DNA from: Ochromonadaceae sp. CCMP2298
Taxonomy: Eukaryota > Sar > Synurophyceae > Ochromonadales > Ochromonadaceae
Reading direction: 5' to 3'
DNA: 13,263 bases
Assembly (NCBI GenBank): GCA_026770595.1
Contig: MU634320.1
Location: 1-13,263 of the forward strand
Shown piece by piece: positions 1 through 8,900 of the stretch; position 1 is the first letter of the stretch, and each line of letters begins with the position of its first letter. Position numbers and translations under genes: made by a program. The notes under the pieces are model-generated. The model was not told the DNA's origin and did not search any database. It was given only the letters and a program-made list of their open reading frames with translations.

Positions 1-3000
1 TCCGACCGTGCATTCAGCTCCGCCACCCTAGTGCCCTCCCGTGCCAGCTGCACTCTCAAAAACTTGCACTCCTCGGTGGAGACCGCCAGCTGCAGGCGCA
101 TGGGTTCCTGACTTTGCTGCTTGGCGGACTCCTCGGGGCTGACGATGCGGGCGGGGTCGAGGTCCTGGTCGACACCCTCGCCGTCCTTCTCGAACAACTT
201 GTAGTTGGAGACCGCGATCTGCTCGAACAAGTCTTGCAGTTTCTCCTCGTACTCGTTCGCGCTGCGGGTGAGCTCCAGGTCGTGGGCGCGCTTGTCCGCC
301 GTGATGAGTGCATGCAGGTCGTCTATGTCCTGCTTGTACGCCTCCTCTCTGTCCCGGTATTCGTTGAGCTCGTCCCAGCGGATCTGGAAGGAGCGGCTGG
401 ACATGATGAGCATATCGAACAGCAGCCGGATGAGCTCGTGCGCGGCAGGCAGGGACCCCGCTGCGGTACGTTTGAGCACCTCCATGGTCTTCTCGGAGCC
501 GGCCACGTCCCCGGAGTTGGCGATCTGCTGCGCGATGTTGGAGATCTGCACGTGACGCTCGTCGAGCTCTCCGTCGATGGAGGTGAGCTGATCCTCTATT
601 GTGAGCAGCTTCTCCTTCTCCTCGGCGGTGAGCAGCAGACCCGAGTCCACCACCTTCTCCTCCAGGGTGCCTCCGGTCATAGACAGAGCCACACTGCGCT
701 CCTGCTCCAGAGACTCCTTTCGGTTGAGCAGCTCCAGCTGATGCTCGTACTGTACCTTCAATGCCTCTGCTGCTGCCTCGCGCCCTGAGATCTCCTCGAT
801 GCGCTTGTCGATCCAGCGCTTGGTGCGCAGCTCCTCCTCAGTCAGGATGCGCTTGGCGCCGCTGAGGTTGCTGCTAATGCGGGACATCTTGTTGACCGCG
901 CGGTAAGCTGAGCGCGCACTGGACAGAGAGTGGGTGTTGCTGTTGGCGCGCAGCAGCTCCTGGGTCTTCTTCTTCAAAACCACGCCCTCCCTCAGTGCGT
1001 CCTTGGCCTTGCTCTCTGCCAACTCCTTGTCTCTGCCCAGCTTCCGCACCTCGTTGGTGCTCTTGACCAACTCGCGCTTCAGCTTCTCTATCTCCTTAGC
1101 CTTGTCCGCCAGCGCGATCAGGTGGTTCTTCTTCTCGATGCTGAGCGTCTTGCTGAGGTCCACACGCTGCCTCTTCATGGAGGTTATGTCGTTCTCCAAC
1201 TTCGACAGCTGGTTCGAGTACCGCGTCTGCATCTGGCTCAGCCTACTCAGCTCATCCTGCTTCTTCTTCATGCCCCTCAGCTCATCATCCTTCTTCTTCA
1301 GCTGGTCCCTAAGCCGCTTCTCCCGCTCCTCCTGCAGCTCCCGCGCATCATACTTTTCCCCCGATACCTCCTGCAACTCCCGCTCCAGCCGGTCGCGCTC
1401 GCCCTGCTTCTTCTGCATCTCCTGGCTGAGCAGGGACAGCTTCTGCTCGTAGAAGGCCTTCATCGCCCCGTACTGCTCCTGACTTCGCGTGAGCTGCGCC
1501 ATCAGCTGCTCCTTCAGTGCGATGCTCTGGCCCAGCTCCTCCACCTCCGTCGTGAGCAGGTGCTGTCTACGCAGGTACGTCTGCTGCTCGTCCTCCAGGT
1601 CGGCGTAGCTCTTCTCTATCTCCACCACGACTACCTCGTCCTCCGACCCCTCCTCATCCTTCTCGTCGACGCCCTCCTTCACCGCATCGATGCCCTTCAG
1701 CCGCACTGACTCCATGCGCAGCTGCTCCCGCGTCTGGTTCAGCAGCGTGTCGATCGAGTTGGTGAATTCGTCGTCCAGAGTGTTGCCGTTCTGCTTGTGC
1801 TCCGAGAGAGTCGCAGCCAGGGAGACGTTCTTGGCACGCTCCATGGCGAGCTGTCTCCTCAGCCGGTCGATCTCCCGCAGGTTGGTGCTCATGACATCCA
1901 TCGCCATCACCTTCTTCTTCTCCTCCGCACCGTCCGCACCCGCAAATACGACCACGCCGTCCTCGCCCACGATCGCCTCCACTCCCGGGCTGAACTCTGC
2001 CAACTCTATTTTGTAGAAGTCTCTCTCCGAGGAGGCCAGGATGAGGGACTCATTTGACTCGTCCAGGTGCGCCCTCGCCTGCTTCAGCTGGCCGGTCAGC
2101 CTATGCGCCTCGTAGTCAGACTCGCGCACGCGCGACCGCAGTGTCGCCATTTCCTGCTCTTTCTTCTCCCGATTCTCGCGATTATGGCCCCTCTCCGGAG
2201 ATGCTGGGCCGCTTGCGAGGCCTGCGCGCGAGGCTGCTGCGGAGGGGCTGCCCATGGGCCCCAGGCCCTTGACTGCACTGTAGGCCCAGTTCTCGAGCAG
2301 CTCTATAGGCACTGGGTTGTCCACCTCTACGTACTGCTTCTTGGTGCGCATCTCGAGGAGCTCGGAGGAGATATTCTGTGTGCAATGCACAATGATGCAA
2401 TATGCACATCACATGACACAGAAGGCAGGAGGCAGGACGCAGAACACAGAACAGAGAACACAGACGACAGAGAGGTGGGGGATGGTGGAAAGTAGGGGTT
2501 AATGCGTGGGGCAGAGACTGCACCAGGTGAACGAACGTACCTTCAGCTGGTGCTTGAGCTCGTCTATCATCACAAGCGTGGGGTCCCTGTTGACAATGGG
2601 CTTGTTCTTGATATTCCGGGCGCGGTTGGCGTATCTCAGGGCGTTCACTGACTCGTTGAAGTTGAGCGACGAGGCAGAGACGCAGCAAATCATCAGCGTC
2701 TTCGAATTGCCCCCCAGGGAATCCTGCAGCATGCGGGTGAGCTTGGAGTCTCTGTAAGGCACGAAGAATTTGCCCCTTTTGGACTCATCTCCAAGGGCGC
2801 TGATCACGTTGCCCAGAGCTAGCAGTCCCTTGTTGATGTCGATTCCCTCCTTCAGCTGCTGCCCCTGGGCCCCCGTGCGCTTGGCTCTCTCGCTGCCTGC
2901 AAGATCCACGAAATGAAATTTACTACGGCGCACCTCTTGGTGGGAGGCTTTGGGGGCAGCTGAGTCCAAGCCGCTCTCCGCCGAGTCGCTGCTCATCACG

Positions 3001-3814
3001 CCGTCATAGATCGTGTGCTCCAGGATGACGGTGAAGATCGCATGCGACCGAGAGGAGGTCAGGTTCATACGTGTCGCTGCGGTGGTCCTATGTCGCGTCC
3101 CGTCCTCTAGCGCTTTCATCATCTGCTCGTAGCTGCTGACGAGCTCCTCGCGCGCGCCGGCCACGAACACTCCGTCCATAGGTGTCTCCCGTATCGTCAC
3201 AGTGGAGGTCTTGGTCTGGTCCAGCAGGTCCCGTATGTCCTCCCCGTAGATCTCCAGAAACTGCACGTGGATTTTGTACGTGCTGCTGGGGTCGTCTCTC
3301 TCCCTCGTGCGCACCTCCTCGAAGAGGTTCTGAATCATGCGGGGGATGATGCCGATCGTCTGCAGAGACATGTTCATATCAGACGAGGAGCCCATCGTCC
3401 AAGTCTTACCGCTGCCCGTCTGGCCGTATGCCAAGATGGTGGCATTGAAGCCCTCGAAGAATGCTGAGAAGATGGGATGGGAGAGATTTTAGAGCGAGGA
3501 GGAAAGAATCTCTGCGTATATGCACGTACCATCAACCAGCTCCGTGACGCACTGATTGTACAGCGTCGACTGCACAGTCTCCGCTCCGAAGACGTGGTCG
3601 AACGTGAAGAATGTATCATTTCCCGTCACGATCTAAAGAGAGGGTAGGAGGAATAACATTAACTTGGGACTGGCAATTGCGCTTCGGGTCGAGCTGACTT
3701 TACCTGAGATTCCTCAGGAATGGTGTTGATACACAAGACAGGCTCATACAGCTCTTCCTCCGAGCTGAGGGGCCGAATGCGAACGGCGACTTTCACGCTC
3801 GTATCCCTGTCCAT
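1..3814 (-). CDS. Kinesin-4-like motor protein, C-terminus beyond window edge
   Basis: ATP-driven microtubule motor. Modelled exons on the minus strand are 3814-3704, 3632-3530, 3463-2541 and 2375-<1. The introns are GT-AG, of 71, 66 and 165 nt, in phases 0, 1 and 0, and the frame stays open for 1170 codons to base 1. The ATG at 3814 has a good context (A at -3, G at +4) and gives [16 protein letters not shown], a typical kinesin N-terminus. Visible motifs are the P-loop GQTGSGKT (residues 85-92), [11 protein letters not shown] (142-152), switch I NLTSSRSH (205-212), switch II DLAGSE (258-263), [10 protein letters not shown] (about 306-315) and the neck NRARNIKNKP (about 351-360). [20 protein letters not shown] and the post-neck SELLEMRTKKQ resemble the kinesin-4 family (KIF4/KIF21/KIF27), most like KIF21. 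From about residue 450 onward the protein is Glu/Lys/Leu/Gln-rich coiled coil, with a short acidic insert near residue 618. All nucleotide-binding residues are intact. Whether a WD40 tail follows, as in KIF21, cannot be seen. The motor call is certain; the subfamily is probable. Confidence 0.93.
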
Positions 3815-4123
3815 GGTTGCCAGTGAGCTTCTCGCTTCGAGCTGATGTGCAGACGAATTAATGGATCAATGTCTGGCAAGCGAGCCAATGTAGTTAACCA
3901 CTTTCTTGCTTACGCGGCGACTCCTCCACTGGCCAACACTGTCAATGACTGGATCAGATTTGATTCTCGCGCGTCGGATGATGTGACTTGGATTGTGATC
4001 AGGTCTACTTTAGGAATCCCACGTCGGATAGATGCCGTTGTTGTTCAGCTTCGACTGTCAGAAGAATAAGAAAGAGCGGGTGTTGTGGGGGCACAAATAT
4101 AACGCACAAATGTAACGTCTAAA
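3815..4123. other. Spacer upstream of the left kinesin, no clear gene
   Basis: This is the 5' flank of the kinesin starting at 3814. A 74-codon ATG frame on the plus strand (3845-4069) shows no recognisable domain and ends just before the repeat region. I see no TATA box. A GGCAAC, which resembles half of an RFX X-box, abuts the kinesin start codon, but no second half-site is present. Confidence 0.5.
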
Positions 4124-4176
4124 GTCATTCCATCTGGGTTTTTTGACGGAACGTCATAACGTCAGCTGGTTTTTGA
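4124..4176 (+). repeat. 53-bp direct repeat, copy 1
   Basis: Matches 4656-4709 over its full length with about four substitutions and one 1-bp indel in a T run. It begins gtcattccatctg and contains acgtcataacgtcagctgg. The copies are ~530 bp apart in the same orientation, in the spacer between the two kinesins. It could be the end of a small degraded mobile element or a dispersed repeat. No target-site duplication or intact transposase was recognised. Confidence 0.85.
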
Positions 4177-4340
4177 TAAACGTCAACGTAAAGCGCAATC
4201 TTTTTTAGCCATCGACGATTTCCAGGAGTTGCGGGAGTACCACTCGATTCTGCAGGCACATCACACACGCACAGGCGCCCACAGCCATCCACACCTTCGC
4301 CCACAACAATACGAAGCTCACGACACAGCGATTCTGTAAG

Positions 4341-4576
4341 ACTATTGAAGAGGAGCTAGCCGACATGGATGCATTGGAGGAGGAAGCACTGTTTCGAACA
4401 ACGTCTGCTAGCAGAGTTCCTGGATAGGGAGGGTTTAGTTATGTCTGACGAGGAATCTGTTACTGATGACCATGTATTAACTGATTTTATTAGAGATGCT
4501 CCTTCGGACTGCTCCTGAATACGAGGTAGAGAATCTGTCTGAGATGGAGTGGCTTAGTAAGGTGTATCGTATTTGA
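4341..4576 (+). pseudogene. Possible decayed ORF between the direct repeats
   Basis: Three overlapping plus-strand frames look protein-like one after another. The first ends at TAG 4425-4427 and is acidic (EEELADMDALEEEALF). The next frame ends at TGA 4516-4518 and includes MSDEESVTDDHVLTDFI after the ATG at 4441. The third ends at TGA 4574-4576 and includes EYEVENLSEMEWLSKVYR. Two frame changes would be needed to read them together, as in a broken gene. The family is not recognised. Acidic, amphipathic composition is the only support, so chance remains quite possible. Confidence 0.25.
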
Positions 4577-4655
4577 GTTAATTAGCAAGGTAGGGAACCT
4601 GGGAGTAATCCAAGCAGGGAATCTGGGTAGAACTGACGTTAACGTTCGTCACAAC

Positions 4656-4709
4656 GTCATTCCATCTGTTTTTTTTTGACGCAACGTCATAACGTCAGCT
4701 GGTTTCTGA
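4656..4709 (+). repeat. 53-bp direct repeat, copy 2
   Basis: Second copy of the repeat at 4124-4176, with a longer T run (nine T). It is preceded by a short inverted repeat TGACG..CGTCA (4634-4651) and followed by another TGACGT at 4711. Together the two copies and their edges hold eight TGACGT/ACGTCA hexamers. Confidence 0.85.
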
Positions 4710-5904
4710 CTGACGTTTGTTGCCCAGGCAGAAAGAGAGTGGAAGTAAAAACCTCGAAAACCTCCACCAAAATAACCGCCCAAAATCGTCGGGGGGGTCG
4801 GTTTTTTCTTGACCCCTTTTTGACAGGGCAGTGATTTTGACCTTGACAAACCGCCCAAAAGGCAACCTTGTACAGGAGCCCCATAGCTCAGCTCACACCA
4901 CACTGAGTGAGCTGTGAGCAAATGTGATGCTGCCAATCCTTTCACGGATGTCTTTGTCAGTCTTTATTGGCTGGTGGATCCGATTTATGATGAGTTGAAA
5001 TGTAGGGGACCGGCCCTCTTTTCTAAAACAAACATTTTTGTTTCACAGAGACTGCAGAGAATCCACATTATTCTAGCTGTTTTGCGGAATCCTGATGAAA
5101 AAGTAACTGCCCCACAAACCGCCCCGCACACCCGTATCTGGCTTTCATATGCAAAACAACGACGTACAGTTTTAACGTAATTTTAATGCAGCAATATACA
5201 CATCGCACATCTTCTAGGCTACAGGAAGAAAACAATTAGCAGATTTTTTTTAATCTTTAATCTCCATTCTAACGCATTCCGGAGACGGTAGATACTATAC
5301 GTACTTTCGAGACGAAGTGTTCACAAATGTTGAAAAAGCTGTATAATAGGCAATAACAGGCATTTGTATGGCTACGGCGAAATATAATACGATCCAATAG
5401 ATTAATGTAACATCGTATTAGTAGAAATAGAACATATTAACGTACATGCAATGTACAATAGTTAGATGTCATACCTGCAATCAGAGCTAATTATGATTGT
5501 ATACTGACTTAGTCTGTCAGAACCACTGCGTCTGACGCACGTTTTGCTCAGAATAGAACTCTAGAGTGACCAAAGCAGAGAGAAATGGCTCCAGAGAGTG
5601 GCTGTCGAGTAACCCCAGAACAGGATCTTAAGCTCTTGTCATCGAGTCTACCATTCAGTAGATCGATCCACAAGACCCCCTCAGGGCGACCACACAAAGG
5701 TGATTCTTATCACCCCCAAAGCAAATCCAAGAAAAGCAACTCGGCAGACCAAACTAAAGTGAAATCTTTTATCGGAATTAACATAGGTCAATCGACAACA
5801 AAACTGAAATTGATCTATTCATCCCTTTTATTTTTAGTTATGGACAAATTTATGGACAAAAGGTCATGGCGAAAAAAACAGCTAAACTTTAGCTGCTCAA
5901 GTGC
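4710..5904. other. Spacer between repeats and kinesin tail, no supported gene
   Basis: 4721-4870 holds homopolymer-rich sequence with two copies of accgcccaaaa. 4885-4919 can fold on gctcac/gtgagc arms. 5181-5580 is AT-rich with a 9-bp inverted repeat (taatacgat at 5385-5393, atcgtatta at 5412-5420) and a small gtacat/atgtac palindrome (5442-5456). 5585-5904 is the 3' flank of the larger kinesin. Plus-strand frames at 4914-5180 (no ATG start) and 5585-6562 (mostly antisense to the kinesin tail) have no recognisable domain. Confidence 0.5.
5827..5832 (-). terminator. Possible AATAAA polyadenylation signal of the larger kinesin
   Basis: TTTATT on the plus strand reads AATAAA on the coding strand, about 73 nt past the TAA stop at 5905-5907. 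The spacing suits a short 3' UTR. Whether this lineage uses AATAAA is unknown, and the flanking sequence is A/T-rich, so chance is possible. Confidence 0.3.
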
Positions 5905-8900
5905 TTATTCTACATCGCTGTCTGAGCTGTCTGAGCTCGAGTCACCGTCCGGCTTAGGCTGCAGCGGTAGCGGGGAGTCGAAGGGAACCGAGAGGTTTCC
6001 ACTAGTAGGGCGGATTATCCTCCCCCCGCCGCTGAAAACGAACGGAGCGGGGCTGCCTAGGGCTGCGGCACCGATGGGTGTGGGGGAGGTGAGGCCGTTG
6101 GGGGGCGGGGTGGTGTTATTCATACGTATGATGAAGGGCCTCCCGCTTACCGCGGCGGGAGAGCGAAGAGGCGCAGACGCAGGCGCAGATACAGCTGCAG
6201 AAGCTGCTGCGGGGCTGGAAGACGTGGGCGTAAAATTGCTCTGGGGTAAAGCGCCGGTGGCCGCGTCTACTGTGAAACCCCCAGTGGTGGGTACGGCGGT
6301 GAGGGTGGCTGGGGCTGGGGAGGGACGGTTGCTGGCGAATGTCTTCCGCTGGGAGGACAAGGGAGAGACAACAGAGGCAGCTGAGAGAGACGGGACAGCG
6401 GAGACGGCAGGGACAGCGGAGATGACAGGCAGTGGAAGTGGCAGTGCATCTGTTGGTGTTGTAGGTGCTGCTGTGGCCGCTGCTGCTGTTGTTGAAGATG
6501 CTGCTATGACTGCTGCTGTGGCTGTGGTTGCGGCTGCTGTCGTCGCAGTCGTTGGGGGCTGAGGCAAAACAGGCAAGGCCGAGACTGCAGAGACTGCTGC
6601 CTTTCCTGGTGCTGCTGCCGGTGCTACTGTCGGCGCTACTACCGGTGCTGCTGCCTTTACTGGTGCTGCTGCCGGTGTTACTGCCTGTGCTGCTACCGGT
6701 GCTGCTGTCGATGCTGCCTTCGGTGCTGCTGCCACTGCTTCTACTGGTACTGGTTCTGATGCTGGTACTGGTGCTGTTAGTAGTACTGCTGTCGGTGCTG
6801 CCGGTGCTGCTGCCGGTGATGGCGCTGGTATTGGTGCTGTTGCTGGAACTGCTGATACGGCTGCTTGTGGTGCTGCTGGTGCAACTGCCACGTCTGTTTT
6901 TGCCTGGCGGAAAGCGGTAGGAGTGGCGCCTATCGGGTGTGTGGCTCCGTCCAGCAGCACTTTGATCGCGTATTTGAGCGGGTTGTGCAGCAGTTGAGGG
7001 CTGTGCAGCGGATTGTGCTCCGTCCCCACACCCTGCACCTTCTCCCTCTCCTTATCCTTCTCCTCCTTCTCATGCTCGTGCGCCAGCGCGTGCACCTGCG
7101 ACACGTGTGCCTTCCACATCTGCTCAGAGTACTTCTGCGCCTCAGCAGCGCCCTTCATCTGGGCAGTGAGCTTCTCCGCCTTGCCCCGCAGCTCGTCCAC
7201 CTTCTTGACCAGGTTGTCTCTCTACGAGGCGGGGGTGTGTAAAGGCGCAGAGATAAAGAGGTAAAAATAAAGAGAGAAAAAGAGAAAGAAAGAGAGAAAG
7301 AGGTAAAGAGATAAAGAGGTAAAAATAAAGAGAGAAAAAGAGAAAGAAAGAGAGAAAGAGAGAAAGAGAGAAAGAGAGAAAGAGGTAAAGAGATAAAGCG
7401 ATAAAAAGGTAATGAGAAAATGATAAGAGATCAAGAGAGAAAGAGAGAAAGATACGTTAACACCAGCAACACAGCAGCATCGTTCCCACACCTCTATAGC
7501 CAGGTGCGTGTTCTGGCGAGCCAGGGAGCGCAGCACGGACTCCTTCGTCTCCAGCACTATCTGGTTCGCCTCGCTTATCTGGTCAATCTCTCCCACCATC
7601 TCCATGATGCGATCCTGATAGAGGGAGAATAGAAGTGGGGAATAAAAGTGGAGAATAGAAGTGGAGAACAGAAGTGGAGAATAGAAGCGGGGAATAGAAG
7701 TGGGGAATAGAAGTGGAGAGTAGAAGTGGGGAATAGAAGTAGTGAATAGAAGTGGGGAATAGAAGTGGGGAATAGAAGTGGGGAATAGAAGTGGAGAGTA
7801 GAAGTGGGGAATAGAAGTGGAGAAGTAGTTAGTGGTTGCCACAGAATCTTTGATAAAAAAAATTTGGACATTCGCAGAGAGTAACTCTATACCTGTGCTA
7901 TCTCCAAAGTCTCAGCCAAGGCCGCCTCTCTATCGTTGTAGTCGAACTGGGCGGCGTTTTCTTCGCGCCTGCTGAGCTGCGCGGTGGAGTTGTGCAACTC
8001 GTCCTTGTTTTCCTTCTTCTCCTTCTTGCCGAACCAGCTGCGCGCGAAGACCTTGATGGTGTCGTTCTTTTTGCTCTTGGGTTCCTTCTGCTGCACGATT
8101 TGTTGCTATAGGAAGTGTGACAGGGAGAAGGCAGCGTGAAGGCAAGAAGCAGGAAACACGGGGTAGGAAATAGAGTGAGCATGTGCGGGTGCGTTTAAGG
8201 TATGGATACATATGCATGTGCTTGTTAGCGTGCGTGTGCTCACCATCGCTCTGTCCAGCTTGTCCTCCACCCTCGCACGCGCCTGCTGCTCCTGGTCCAG
8301 GATGAACATCAGCCTCCTCACGTGTTTCTCGTACACCCCCTTGCCGCTGTCCTCCGCCCCCTTATCCTCCCCCTTGCTCTCCGACACTACCTTGGGTGCG
8401 GGCGTAGAGGTCATAGAGTCGAACGCCTGCAATGCGAACTGCGGGTCCACGTCCCCATCCACCACGTTGTCTGTCTTTGCAGAGGCAGAGGCAGAGGCTG
8501 AGGCGATTGAGTCCAGGCCATCGAGGGACTCTGAGTCTGCTGTGTCTGCGGGAGTGGTGAGCTCTGGGGCATCGACATCCACATCGGCATCGATATCGAC
8601 AGTTGGCAGTGCGGTCTCGTCAAGAGTTAATGCGCCATTCAACGGAGGAATATAATTTGCCCCATCCAGGTCTGGAACCTCTTGCTGCTCCTGCTGCTCC
8701 TGTTCTCCCCCCTGCTCCTGCTCCTGCGCCACGTCGGAAACCGCCCCATCAGCGCTCTCCTCCTCGGATACTGCAGCCTCCCCCTCGGATACCGCGGCCT
8801 GCCCCACAGCACAAGCGCTCTCCACCTCCGCCTCCATCGCCTGTATCGCCGCCTCCACCACCTCCATCGCTGCTTCCATCTCCGCCCCCTGCTCCGGCCC

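Noticed and set aside
114-2057. Several long Leu-rich plus-strand frames
   Set aside because: They are antisense shadows of the kinesin coiled-coil exon: Glu/Lys/Gln codons read as Leu/Phe/Ser codons on the other strand.
3812-3825. RFX X-box at the left kinesin start
   Set aside because: Only one half-site (GGCAAC) is present, overlapping the start codon region, with no properly spaced second half.
3845-4069. 74-codon plus-strand ATG frame divergent from the left kinesin
   Set aside because: Short, with no domain or homology I recognise and unremarkable composition; chance is the simpler reading.
4914-5180. 88-codon plus-strand frame
   Set aside because: It begins with GTG, not ATG, lacks any known motif and lies in repeat-derived spacer.
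5585-6562. 325-codon plus-strand frame
   Set aside because: Two thirds are antisense to the kinesin tail, whose GC-rich Ala/Pro codons suppress stops on the other strand. The remaining part has no recognisable domain.
7222-7842. 206-codon minus-strand frame running through both satellite introns and exon 6
   Set aside because: Explained by AG-free, pyrimidine-rich DNA, which cannot contain TAG and rarely TAA or TGA. Retaining intron 5 from the true upstream exon gives a stop at once (GTA TAG), and this frame ends at the TAG of the intron 6 acceptor.
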